From Malachius bipustulatus (taxonomy: Eukaryota; Arthropoda; Insecta; Coleoptera; Melyridae): a stretch of 64,000 nucleotides of DNA. Below the pieces are notes generated by a model. The model was not told the origin of the DNA. It was given only the letters and a program-made list of their open reading frames with translations, and did no database searches. The translations under genes were made by a program, and so were the position numbers. Of the stretch, positions 8,535-18,599 are shown in pieces; position 1 is the stretch's first letter; each line of letters opens with the position of its first letter. The stretch is from assembly GCA_910589415.1 (NCBI GenBank), contig OU342633.1, forward strand, positions 5,618,858-5,682,857, in the 5' to 3' direction.

Positions 8535-10364
8535 ATGTTGTACCTGATGTTAGTATGCTTCATCTGAATAAATTTGACAACAACGGGAGGACTTATTGCT
8601 TACGACTGCGAAGACCAAAGGGCCAATTTGACAATGATTTCTATAAAGGACATTGCCGCCTGCCCAGAACCAGAATCAGATTATGAAGTGGAGAAATTGT
8701 CAGTGAGGGTTATACAACGGAACGAGATCAAATTGAAGCACGTCATGACCTGTCTGGTGGAAATTATTCAGATGAAAATGTACTGCGGACATTGGTCGCA
8801 CAACTCGGTAGTCAGTCAAAGCATGTCCAGCTATATTCATCAGCTAGGCGCAGAAGAATGTCACAACGTCCATAGGTATGGGACGCTACGAGTGTTCAAT
8901 CAGCAAATAGGCCAAGTTGTCATGAACGGGAGTACCAAGGCATCGTTGACCATCTTGGGAGAAGTGTACGCCAATGGAGATTGTCAAGGCACATCATATC
9001 ATGAGGGTGGGAATTCCTGGAATGATATTGTCATTGTAGCCTCTGTCACTATTAATTTCAGAGACTACTTCGCAAAGGTCAAGATTGAAGAGAACGAGAT
9101 AAGTTTGTTGGGAGGAATTACTTGTCCATATATGGCAGGCTACTGTTTTGATTCAGTGTATGGAGAGACTGTGTGGGATGAGGAGAAGAAACAAGAATGC
9201 CAACCATTTTATACCGTATTGTACACAGGGAAGGCCAGAAGAGTGATCAGCAGAGCCACAAAGAACGAGATATTAGTCGTGGAAAGTGAAGAGAAAATTT
9301 TTGCAGTAAACTTGGTCAAGAAGAAGCTAGTGTGTGGAGAAGAAGTATGGCAGACGGAACATCCCAGATTGATGGTACTTGTAGGTGAAGCCGAATTCTC
9401 TCCAACATCAAAAATGAACTTAATACCGGAGAACACCGATCTTATGATGTACGTCAATAGTAAATTCATGTACATCGAGCAAGCATACAAACGAGAACTA
9501 GAAAGAATCTATCTAGATGTCATTCATCGCAGATGTCTCATGCAGAGAGAAATATTGAGGAATAGACTGCTAATGGCTCCATTTTCCCCCAATACAGTAA
9601 GTCAGCTCTTACAAAACGAACCTGGGTACGTGGGAAGAGTCTTAGGAGAAGTGCTGTACGTAATGAAATGTATCCCGAAAATCGTAAAGATCAGGAGAGC
9701 CAGTAACTGTTATCACGAGCTTCCTGTATTTCTGGATGAGCGAGAAATGTTTATGGCACCAATCACTCATGTGCTACAAGTGACAGCAGAACAAATAGAC
9801 TGCAGCGGGGCACCACCACCTTTATACGAGATTGATAATGAATGGATAGGTCTCACCCCCTTCCCTACGGTGAAGAGAGCACCAGAACAACTACAAGTAC
9901 AGAAGTATCCAGCATTGAAGTTTCAGCCGATCCTACCTATTGGGCAAGCCGGGCTATACACCAATGAAGAAGTCGAGCAAGTGCAACGCATACTAACGTT
10001 TGGTATCGAACGTAAGGCGGTCGAGAACATAATCACGCGACGGGTGGCCGGGTTAGACACCAGCGGGCAAGGCTATTCAGTATTACGTATCTTCAACCCG
10101 GAAGAATTAAAGGAGCTCGCACATTCAACAATGAAACAAGTGTGGGGCTGGTTCGTGGATCTTGGGACATTTATGAGTGGAATCATTGGATTTTATGTTA
10201 TATTCAGACTGATTAAATATGCCATCTCTGTAGTGTTGAACGGACTACACTTATACCAAACCTTGGGCTGTGGTATCTCATTAATAGCATGTGTGTGGAA
10301 CTTTTTAACGGCATTCCTAGTGCAACGTCACTTATATCCGTATTCATCAAACTTCAAAATATAA
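8535..10364 (+). pseudogene. Envelope-like glycoprotein, Chuviridae type (endogenous, defective)
   Basis: A long plus-strand frame for a virus-type membrane glycoprotein. It is continuous from 8568 to 10364; upstream in the same frame an ATG at 8535 begins a hydrophobic leader (MLYLMLVCFI) that is cut by a TGA at 8565-8567, so the signal peptide cannot join the body. The body starts with AYDCEDQRANLT, has many cysteines (IAACPEP, VMTCLVE, MYCGHW, EECHNV, GDCQGT, GITCPYMAGYCFD), and ends with two hydrophobic spans (about 45 and 20 residues before the end). This layout, and the tail around WGWFVDLGTFMSGIIGF, fit the glycoproteins of Chuviridae and their captured copies in insect BEL/Pao retrotransposons (family knowledge, not searched). 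In an intact element it would be the surface fusion protein. No pol precedes it. A palindrome at 10337-10400 overlaps the stop. Confidence 0.65.
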
Positions 10365-10400
10365 CTCTGGGGTTATATTTTGAAGTTTGATGAATACGGA
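10337..10400. repeat. Perfect 29-bp inverted repeat at the env 3' end
   Basis: Left arm 10337-10365, loop TCTGGG, right arm 10372-10400; all 29 bases pair. The env stop codon (10362-10364) lies in the left arm. The following open frame is in another phase, so the inversion looks secondary to the gene. Confidence 0.95.
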
Positions 10401-10405
10401 CATTA

Positions 10406-10594
10406 GTGCGGAAAAGTGCGACGAAATCGGATCCGGACGATCCAGAAAACGTGACGAGTGGTGATTCCAAGCCTAAAGACAGAGAGACGAGTTCCCAGCA
10501 AGGTCAGACATCGGCGCCAGGCCTATACCCGGTCGTGGCATCGAAACAACATTGGACGGATCAAGTTACGATGCAACCGTTGATGCAACAATAA
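10406..10594 (+). pseudogene. Possible cytoplasmic tail of the env-like protein, displaced frame
   Basis: A hydrophilic open frame of 62 codons directly after the palindrome, rich in Ser, Asp, Lys and Gln (DPDDPENVTSGDSKPK, ETSSQQGQ), ending in a stop. It is in a different frame from env. My inference is that it was the tail of the same protein before the palindrome formed, since it begins immediately after the repeat and stays open through to a stop. It could also be chance: it is short and compositionally simple. Confidence 0.35.
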
Positions 10595-10791
10595 TCACGT
10601 ACACGTACGGTGAGGGCTCCTCGGCTTATGGAAATGATATCATGTAATTATTATTATGACCCTAGAGTATATATAGGATCAGATAACCTTAGACATAGTA
10701 TAGTTTTAGGAGGAAACTTTTAGATTGTTCATAAGGGTATGTTATGGGTAAGATAAGTGAAAAAGTAACGCGTAACAACGCGGTTACTTTT

Positions 10792-10807
10792 AGAAAGTTG
10801 GGGGCAA
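10792..10807 (+). promoter_or_regulatory. Polypurine tract of the env-bearing element
   Basis: AGAAAGTTGGGGGCAA, purine-rich, about 200 bases after the last env codon and right before TGTGATAG, which would be the start of a 3' LTR. Position and composition fit; no second copy is available to prove it. Confidence 0.4.
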
Positions 10808-11258
10808 TGTGATAGATCGAAAAATATCGATCATCAGTTGAAAATAAATTCTTTCATTTTCTTGATAATATTGAAATGAAAAGAAGGAATAAATTGAAGG
10901 ATATAGTAATTTGAGTCAAAGCGAGCGTCTGGCTGAAATAAAGGCGAGAGTCAGACGTGAAAATATGCATTAAGTATATGGGAATAATTAATAATACGAG
11001 CTCACACGGTTGTTAGGAAGTTGAGTCGTCATTATTTTAACAAAACGCGGTATCAGATTAGTACTCCAACAATGTTGCTCTTTATTCACCGCCGCCACGA
11101 GTGAGAAAATAGAATAAGAGTCATAAAATAATAGCGAGGATCAGGAGGTTTAATATAAAAAAAAAATCATGAACGTGAGGTGCAAACAGAGAGCACGCGG
11201 AAAGAAATTAAGAGAGGGAAGCGAGGTAAAATAGAGGAAAAAAGGGAGTAAGCGTCAG

Positions 11259-11290
11259 TTCAGTTGGTTAGTTAGTTAGTTAGTTACTTA
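11259..11290. repeat. GTTA microsatellite
   Basis: TTGGTTAGTTAGTTAGTTAG-type run of about five GTTA units, followed by degenerate CAGTT/TAGTT copies up to about 11480. Confidence 0.85.
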
Positions 11291-11644
11291 CTTTTAGTCG
11301 GTCGGCCACGTTTTACTGTTACTCACTAACTGACTTACTCGCTCGGCGTCAGTTTTTCGGAGTTTGGTGGCCAGTCTCGGTGTCAGTGTTAGTTCCGTTG
11401 AGGAGTTTTGTGGGGTAGTTCCTGGTAGTTTTTGAGTTTCAGTTTAGTTCCAGTTTAGTTCAGTTCAGTACGAGTTCGAGTACCAGTCCAGTTCTGGAGT
11501 CGTGGTTTTTCCGTAGTTAATTCGAGTTCTTAAGCGTCATTTTTCGATGTAGTATCCCTTGGAGTTAGTTTTACTTGAGTTTTAGTTTTGGGACCAAGTT
11601 TTAGAGTTTAGAGTATTGAGTAAATGTAGGTATCGAGGGCGGGC

Positions 11645-11812
11645 GATGAAGGGTTAGAGTCCCCGAGATATAATAATTGGTGAAGGGTTAGAGTCCCTGA
11701 AATATAATTGATGAAGGGTTAGAGTCCCCGTGATATAATAAGTGGTGAAGGGTTAGAGTCCCCGTACATAATTGGTGGAGAGTTAGAGTCCCTTGGGATA
11801 TAGTTGAATTTT
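11645..11812. repeat. Five-unit tandem repeat of about 30-37 bp
   Basis: Units share GATGAAGGGTTAGAGTCCCC followed by an AT-rich spacer (GATATAATAATTG-like). Units begin near 11645, 11679, 11710, 11742 and 11774; the last reads GGTGGAGAGTTAGAGTCCC. Spacing varies between about 31 and 34 bases. Confidence 0.9.
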
Positions 11813-13028
11813 GAAAATTGAGTCAGGCTAGGTAGTCGGATCTTTGTTCCGAGAAAATTATTAATTGGGTAGTAGAACTAGAATTAGAAGTCGTACCGTG
11901 AGCGCGCGAAAATGTGTTGAATTGTAGTGAGTGTCATTTAAAAGGATTACTTGAAGAAATCACCCCTCCAACTTTCTAATGTAAGTGTTAAGATGTAAGA
12001 GTAGAATGGTAGATTACTAATTGTCACAGATGTAGTGTTTTGGCCACTGGAAGCCCTCAAATTTGGGAATTTATGAAGTAATGGTTATTGAGAGTGTCAG
12101 AATGTAAAAATCATAAACTAACTTTTAATTGAGTAGAAATGTGGAAATAATAAATATAAGTCCCAAACTTGAGTGCCGCTTAAGAGGATATTTTAGTTAC
12201 AGAATGTAGCATTACTTTATTTGAATTAATTTTCCTGGTTTGGTAATAGTCAAATTATATAACCATTTGAAGTAGATAAGAGAGGAGAGAGAGTGATGAC
12301 TAGCGATTAACTATCTGGATCATCCGTCTGTCCTCCTTTTCGAAAATTTAAAATTAATAATTTAATAGTACAGTGATAATTATTTGTATTTTGCAAGTGC
12401 TTAAAGAAAAAGTAAGATATTAGTAAGGGTAATTCAAATTTTTTTTTGTAATTCATGTATCAAAATGATTTATTTTATCAATAATAAATTTGTTAAATTT
12501 TACTTCTCCTCTTTCATTCAAGAAAAATCACACTAGAACCCAACCAGTGTTAAAAATAAATTAGTTTTGTGAGACTCAAGATTTTGAAAATAGAAAATGA
12601 AAATATTTAAAGAGAGCCAGTGGAATTTTATAGAGTCAATCAATGAATTAAAATAAGCAAAATAAAGTGAGTCCAGAAAGGGAAAAATAAGTACTAAACT
12701 TACTGAGCTGGCAATGCCCTATACTGAATGAGAATCAATTTAACTAATAGTACAATATAAGTAAGTATCCAACCTGACGAAAAGAATTTGGAATAATCAA
12801 AAGGTGGCAGATTTTCTGAAATTTCACAAAACAAAAGGTAAGTGCAGATTTTTGAGTTTTTCTTGGATCGTTTTCGCTAGAGCCGCTGTGCATTAAATTG
12901 TACAGTGTGGCCCCTACCTATTCATTTCTTTCGAAGCCTTTAACTGACAAACCGCTCGGCCAGCCAAAGGACTAGTGTGACAGGGAAGAATGGAGAGAGT
13001 AGTGGGTAGATAAATAAATAAAGAAATT

Positions 13029-13062
13029 TGTTTGTTTGTTTACGTACGTACGTGCGTGCGCG
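13029..13062. repeat. TTTG / ACGT / GTGC simple repeats
   Basis: Three adjoining short microsatellites (TTTGTTTGTTT, ACGTACGTACG, TGCGTGCGCG). They keep all three forward frames open, which explains several overlapping frames starting here. Confidence 0.8.
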
Positions 13063-13406
13063 GCGAGTATCGACAGAATTCGCGCACGCCCGCGCGCGCG
13101 AAAAACTCTCCCCTTTCTCTCCCCTCCGGTTACAACAGTACCAGATTCAATTTGTTCAAACCTCCTACACACCATCTGTCGTCTTCAGAAAGGACATTCA
13201 CGTACGCATCAATCAAATACCTGAACCACTTCAAAATAGATCCTGCAACTGTTGGGTTCTCAGCGTACAGTGCGTATCTCCGGAAACATCTCACGGAGTT
13301 GGAACCCTACACTGCCTCTGATATACTGTCCTCCACCCCCATCCCTACCTGCAGTCTGATATTAAAACACCTAAAACTCAAAGGCCTTGACCCATCCTTA
13401 TCATAG
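13032..13406 (+). CDS. Unrecognised open frame, possible exon or element end
   Basis: I do not recognise this product. The first 40 codons are simple-sequence translation, so the frame listed from its ATG is not credible as a whole. The part from about 13190 is more protein-like: FTYASIKYLNHFKIDP, YSAYLRKHLTELEPYTASDI, PIPTCSLILKHLKLKGL, then a stop. It is directly preceded by CTGTCGTCTTCAG, a good splice-acceptor sequence, so it could be a terminal exon. Equally it could be the coding end of a retroelement lying next to the LINE fragment at 13.5-14.0 kb. No neighbouring exon was found. Confidence 0.2.
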   Translation: MFVYVRTCVRGEYRQNSRTPARAKNSPLSLPSGYNSTRFNLFKPPTHHLSSSERTFTYASIKYLNHFKIDPATVGFSAYSAYLRKHLTELEPYTASDILSSTPIPTCSLILKHLKLKGLDPSLS

Positions 13407-13477
13407 AGATGGAACTATACCTCGATCGAGACCTGATGTCTTTGGTGTCTCTGCGCGTCTCGACCCTCACTGCGTTC

Positions 13478-13483
13478 CTGGTG

Positions 13484-13518
<35 letters not shown>

Positions 13519-13519
13519 T
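13478..13519. repeat. TTTA microsatellite, 3' tail of a LINE
   Basis: About ten TTTA units. On the minus strand this is a (TAAA)n tail 3' of the LINE coding remnant at 13676-13990, which is the usual place for it. Confidence 0.8.
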
Positions 13520-13675
13520 TTCGAATATGTTCACACAGACAAAAATCCAATTACAGAACACTAGATAATAAAAATACAGTAGTGCAGAATTAAAAACAGT
13601 TAGTTACACAGTGAGTAGCAAAAATACCAAGTAGGTAAAGAATAAAAAATGTGAAGCACGCAGAGGAGCTGAAGG

Positions 13676-13990
13676 TCATGTGCCGAGGAACTGCAGCCGT
13701 ATGTCGTTGACTGAACAGCAGATGTCCAGATCGTGGGAGATCTGATTATAAGTGTCGCAGATTCGACTCAGTGGGGAGAAATGATGTAGATTAGTGCGGG
13801 AGATCTCTGTGTGTAGAATATTATGATGTCTCAGAGAAATCTGAGGGACATTGAGCGAAAACTGACTGAGAATATCAGGACTGTTCAAAGTGCCATTGAG
13901 AACATTCCATAAGAATCTGATGCACATATAGGAGCGCCTGTTCAGTAAGCTGTCAACATTGAATTGATTTAGCAGCTGATGCTGAGGGAA
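13676..13990 (-). pseudogene. Non-LTR retrotransposon, C-terminal fragment
   Basis: The minus-strand frame 13676-13927, extended upstream without a stop to about 13990, reads FNVDSLLNRRSYMCIRFLWN, LNSPDILSQFSLNVPQ, ISRTNLHHFSPLSRICDTYN. This pattern (two-helix region, then a short NVP..., then an aromatic-rich end) is typical of the region after the RT in CR1/jockey-like LINEs of arthropods. Nothing of the RT itself is present. The copy is truncated on its 5' side and ends in a TAAA microsatellite at 13478-13519. It is probably dead, since the frame lacks any catalytic part. Confidence 0.55.
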
Positions 13991-14132
13991 GCCTATTGGA
14001 GGATATTGGAGTTATGTTGACTTGCTGTGCGTTTTAAATTTTTACTGTTTGTCTTTATGTTTGTTTTTATTATTTCTGTAATGACGCTATTGTACTGAGC
14101 AATGACTGTAATAATTGTAATTGTAATTGTAA

Positions 14133-14290
14133 GTCAACTTCCGGTATTTCCGGAAGTGCGGCCATCTTGAAAAATATTTTCCTTGAATTTCTCATGGTCA
14201 CTTATGTCCGGAAAATTTTTAATTTGTATAGTATCAATAGTTACCGAGATATGGCCGCTCCGTACCCTTAGCTGAACACACTGTATATAG
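14133..14290 (+). repeat. Dispersed repeat with CTTCCGGTATTTCCGGAAG core
   Basis: Contains GTCAACTTCCGG..CCGGAAGTGCGGCCATCTTGAAAA and ends with an ACACACTGTATA edge. A relative in the opposite orientation lies at about 56417-56613, and a weaker one at 33270-33340. Confidence 0.7.
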
Positions 14291-15179
14291 TTTTTATCAA
14301 CGGCACTATCAAACGTCCTTTATCGATCAAACTTGAAAGTAAAGACATTGGTAAAATCGTTATATAATACCCCTATTACTTCGTATTTTTTTCATGTTTC
14401 ATACTTCAAATTATTACTAATTCCGCATATTAAGTATATAGTCCATCAACGATAAGTTCTTATTTAATTTAAAGTTAAATTAATACATTTTGGTGTAGGT
14501 TATTCATAAAATAATACTGAAAATATAAATATTAGGTAAGTAACATTTGATTTCACGATATTTACCTTAACTACATAAAATTACTTTCTCTTAAGGAAAT
14601 AGAATACATCTACAGACAAAATAGACTAGAAAATAAATTCTTATTATTATATTATACAAGGAAAAATGTAATAAATTTTAGCTTGAGATGTGATTTTGGA
14701 CACACTGTGTATTCCGTAATACCAGCTCTATTTAGAGCTGGTTGATAACTGCAACGAAAAATGTGGTTTCGGTTTTTCCAAATCTCCAATAATAACTCCA
14801 ATTACCTAATAAGAAAAACTAAAATTAAAAATTTTGTTTTTTCAAAATATTTCGAAAATCAAAAATAATTTTCGAAATCTTTTTGCCATTACATTGTCCT
14901 TCTGGTTGTTCAACTTTTTCCCCATTTAACCGACCCTGTATCTGTCACCGTTTCCGAGGTCCCCATATATGCTGTTCATTCTTATCTTGGGCAATATATT
15001 ATTAGCGTAATTCTTTTGAAGCGCCCGTTAGAAAAAGTCCAACTTCTAGTTTATCTAGGGATCTGAAATTTGGAATCTAGGCCACATAGACAATAAGTCA
15101 AAATAGAATATTACCAAGATGGCGGAATATTTTAAAATGTCGAAAGAAGACGTCATCTTTGTTTTTTTGTTTTATTGCA
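14291..15179. other. AT-rich stretch without genes
   Basis: No coding sequence supported. A perfect 9-bp hairpin (CCAGCTCTA TT TAGAGCTGG) is at 14722-14741. Old repeat fragments of the kind seen at 15.2-16.1 kb are likely. Confidence 0.5.
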
Positions 15180-16130
15180 TTTTCAATTTGTTTAAAAAAA
15201 TCCAATAATTAAGAATGGTTTTTACAGTCTGAGTTTGAAATGAGTGGCTTTTATGTGAAAATCGAAATTTTCCAGTTTTGAAGCCATTTACAAAGAAAAC
15301 GGCTCAAGATATCAGAAAACCGCCTACATGTCCCTATCTTAACTTTTCAAGCGGTATCCTATTAGGTATGTAGTTGAAATTTTTATGCAGGGTGGTGAAA
15401 ATTATCAGCTTTGTCATCATCCCGTATTATAATTTAAACATTACAATAGGAATCCATATGAAAAGTTACGATAGAGACATGAATAAAGCAATTTTCTGAT
15501 ATCTTGAACACTTTTCGTTCTAAGTGACTTTTAAGCTGTAAAATTGCCATTTTCACTTGTTTATAACTCATAAACTAGGTACCTACTTTGTTTGAAACTA
15601 CAGGTGTCTCGCAGCTCATTCGAGTCGGTTTCTGTGGGCTAAACGATGGATTTTTCTTCTTTTTTTTTGCAAATTCAAGTATACCTACAGGATCACAATA
15701 ACCATGCATAGTTTAAAATTATTTTGGATTTTCGAAGTTCAATGCACTGTACAACAAAAACGGCTCAAGATATATAGGATAACGGCTAACATATTCCTAT
15801 TTTAACTTTTTATGTTTGTACCTACTCGCTTTGGTTTTTTTTTTTATTTAGCGACGCGTTGAGAATGTCAGATTTTTTATCACCCTGTATAAACATTTTA
15901 TCCACATCATAGTAAGCCGTTTTTCTCCATCTTGAGCCGTTTTAGTTCTACAGGACCTCGAACTTCGAAAATGATGGCGATTTTCACTTATTTATAATTC
16001 GCAAACTTCTCAATTTAATATTTTTCCTTCTCTGGCAATCTAAAAATCAATAACATAAGAGCATTCGATTAAAAAAACATCACTTTAATATGTCACTCTC
16101 ATAATCGGACACTCTGCATACAGTGTGCAC
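15180..16130. repeat. Decayed copies of the 878-bp foldback family
   Basis: 15601-16130 follows the left then right arm of the element at 52907-53784: CAGGTGTCTCGCAGCTCATTCGA, TGGGCTAAACGATGGATTTT, AACGGCTCAAGATATA, CACCCTGTATAAAC, AAAACATCACTTT. 15180-15600 carries another partial copy (TTTTTACAGTCTGAGTTTGAAA, ACATGTCCCTATCTTAACTTTTC). Both are too diverged to show target duplications. Confidence 0.7.
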
Positions 16131-16149
16131 CATATATCCTTCTATATAT

Positions 16150-16335
16150 TGCTATGTCCTGAACGCTAAGAGATACAGGATCGGTTAAATTAGAGAAAAG
16201 ATGTGCAGTTTTGTGGTCATCTCAAATCCGTCAAGACATGCAAGATATCTGTGACTGCTCCTGAAATATCCTGAAAAACTGAAAAATCGAGATTTCTTAT
16301 TTTTGACATATCTTTCTTATTATTGGAAATTAATA
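16150..16335 (-). repeat. Dispersed repeat, inverted partner of 36980-37165
   Basis: Reverse complement matches the later copy over about 170 bases: ATTTCAGGA.CAGTCACAGATATCTTG, GGATTTGAGATG.CCACAAAA, TCTTTTCTCTAAT.TAACCGA.CCTGTATCT. Confidence 0.85.
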
Positions 16336-16736
16336 AATAATTCAAGGCTTATGTCAAGGTTCTATCTCTGTTGGATTCAAAATCTTAATTTCTCAATTTG
16401 ATTCAATTTGAATTGATTCAAAGACTTAAAATTTAAAGTCTTGGGCATGTCGCCATTTTGAATCCAACAGAGATAGAACCTTGACTTCAATATGAAAGTT
16501 GTAACTGAAGCTAAGGATTTCCAAAACTAGTTTCAGTTTGGGCGAGAACCTAAAAATGCCGAAACTGGAGCCAAAAAACTAAAAACCGGAAGTCGGCCAT
16601 ATTTGCGCAACGAAGGTCCAAATCCAAAAACTTCAAATAAAAAAACGTTTCGTCTTGACGAGACCTACACGGCCCTTACCGTTGTCTAAATCGAGCTGGT
16701 ACACCCTGTATAAAGATGACACATGAATGTTAATAA

Positions 16737-17662
16737 CACTGTGTCATTTTATTTTCTGAACATAGGGAATTCTCATGGGCAAACATCAATAATTATAGCC
16801 GTAAATATTTGCTCCCCCTATTATTTTTCAGTGAAATCTTAAATGTAACACTTATAGAGGAGCTTCTCATTCATCAACTGGGTTTTCAGTAGATTCAACC
16901 ATTTTCGAGAAAATCAGGGAAGACGTTTCAATTTGTGACGTAATTTTTTTTATTATTTGAATTTGACAATAATAATTAAAAATGATGTCAAATGACAAAA
17001 ATGACGTCACAGTCACAGAACCAACTAAAAACTCAGTTGATTCATCAGAAACACCTTTTCTCCCTCAACAAAAGCGTTTAAAGTGAACATTTCACTGTAC
17101 CTAAAATAATGAGGGGAACCAATATTTACAGCAATTGATATTTGAATGGGAAATCCCTAGGCGTTTTTCTTGTTGCAACGTTTTCAAACTGTTTCTATGA
17201 TTTCGAAACATATCATTTTTGTGTTAAACTAATGACGTCAGAATTGAAACTGGTTCAATGGTTTTAAAACAGTTTCAAAACAGCGGAACCTCTAGTTTTG
17301 AAACGTAAAACGTCAAAATAGAAAAAAGATAGCTGCAATTCTAATTTACTCTATACAATATTTATTAGGATGCCGATAAATGGTCGATAATAATAAATGT
17401 GATGATGATTTTTCGTAAGACATTTGTTTAAATTTTTGTACAATCATGTTGTATATTTTGTGTTAAGAGGCTAGACGTAATAAACGTCAGTTATATTAAT
17501 CCAATTTACGAAAGGCAGCAATGTCAGTTTCAACATTTTGAAATAGTTCATTTTTGTGATCATAAAATCAATGACGTATTACATGAAATAGTTTTGAAAT
17601 GTAATTAAAACTGCTGCAACAAGAGAAAGCGCCTCCTATGTTCGGAAAATAAAATGACAGTG
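16737..17662. mobile_element. Palindromic TIR element (outer), interrupted
   Basis: Ends CACTGTGTCATTTTATTTTC and GAAAATAAAATGACAGTG pair. Further inside, 16765-16860 pairs with 17065-17158, so the element folds back along about 200 bases per arm. No transposase. It is split by the smaller element at 17159-17634 close to its right end. Confidence 0.85.
17159..17634. mobile_element. Small TIR element nested in the outer one
   Basis: Inverted ends AGGCGTTTTTCTTGTTGCA and TGCAACAAGAGAAAGCGCCT; CCT is duplicated on both sides (17156-17158, 17635-17637). Removing it restores CCCTATGTTC, which pairs with GAACATAGGG of the outer element. 476 bp, no coding frame. Confidence 0.9.
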
Positions 17663-17823
17663 AGAAAAGTACACACTTTTTCCCCGCTCACTTCTTTCCC
17701 CGGTAAAAAAGCTGTCCCATCTAACTTGGACATTTAAAAAAAATTGTTATTCTAGAGAAAAGTACCTACCTAATAAAGATACCTATTCAATTTGTTTCTT
17801 AAGGTTCAAACTTCAAAAATAAA

Positions 17824-17898
17824 ATGGAGGTGATGGAAGAAGGAAATTTAATGGACAGAGTTCACATACTCATAAAAAGAGACTTCGAATATTACACG
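17824..17898 (+). CDS. Host gene 1, exon 1 (residues 1-25)
   Basis: ATG GAG GTG start; donor ACG/GTAGGT. Reads MEVMEEGNLMDRVHILIKR then DFEYYT. Phase 0. An upstream in-frame stop at 17800-17802 makes this the likely start, unless TTTCTTAAG just before is used as an acceptor. Confidence 0.65.
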
Positions 17899-18011
17899 GT
17901 AGGTAAAATAGATATTTTACAGACATTTATTACATAATTCATTATTTTTGACCAAGATATTAGATATTGTCAAAAAATATATTTCATTTTTATTTACTTC
18001 GAAAATTTTAG

Positions 18012-18282
18012 AATAAACAATCAATTCTACAAGAAACAATTTGCCCTGGCATCGTTGGCGGAAAATTAGACTTTCCGAGATCCGCCTCATTTGCAGCAAC
18101 AAAACTGGTTTTATGGTGGGAGGAAGAATATATTGCCGCATATCGAAAATCTTCTGGTTTTCTCAATAAATCTGGTGAATTGTCCAATGAAAATACGACA
18201 GGTGGATGCAGTGGCATAGTAAAATCATCAGATCCTTCTAAATTTATCCATTTGATAAGCACTTCGGCAGAACAACTTTTAG
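18012..18282 (+). CDS. Host gene 1, exon 2 (residues 26-115)
   Basis: Acceptor AATTTTAG, donor GGTAGG, ends in phase 1. Contains KLVLWWEEEYIAAYRKSSG followed by a Ser/Asn-rich loop and KFIHLISTSAEQLL. The minus-strand frames over it are shadows. Confidence 0.75.
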
Positions 18283-18524
18283 GTAGGGTATCTACTTTAC
18301 AGGTTTTAGGTATTATACAGACTCATAAGTCCCCATATAATAATGATCCGTGGTGATTGGATAGATCGTTGGTATCAAAATTTTACTATCTGATACAAAC
18401 TTGCTTTAACAAAATATTGATAATAAAAAAAGACACCTACAGGATGGAAATGTTGCGATTTCAAAATTAATTTCACGTAATTTTGTTGCATGAAAAAATT
18501 GTAAATATAAGCGGGCGTAATAGT

Positions 18525-18554
18525 GCCCCCTCTGTGACATAGTGCAGAGGGGGC
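18525..18554. repeat. GC-rich hairpin in intron 2
   Basis: GCCCCCTCTG and CAGAGGGGGC are perfect 10-base arms around a 10-base loop, standing out in AT-rich sequence. Confidence 0.8.
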
Positions 18555-18599
18555 TAAAGATAACCTTTGTGACACTTTTTTTTTGTTTTGTTAAGAAAT

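Larger units (their letters stand above)
10808..12829 (+). repeat. Candidate 3' LTR of the env-bearing element (about 2 kb)
   Basis: Starts TGTGA after the polypurine tract; a matching TCACA end is at 12825-12829. No gene is seen in it. It holds a GTTA microsatellite and a five-unit tandem repeat. The right border is a guess, because no partner LTR is in the window. Confidence 0.3.

Noticed and set aside
9209..9490. 93-codon minus-strand frame
   Set aside because: Antisense shadow of the glycoprotein frame.
11645..11812. CRISPR-like array
   Set aside because: Units are tandem with short, similar AT spacers, only five copies, in an animal genome; this is a minisatellite.
13028..13321. Three overlapping plus-strand frames starting in the TTTG/ACGT repeats
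   Set aside because: The simple repeat keeps all frames open; at most one can be coding, and the first 40 codons are repeat translation in each.
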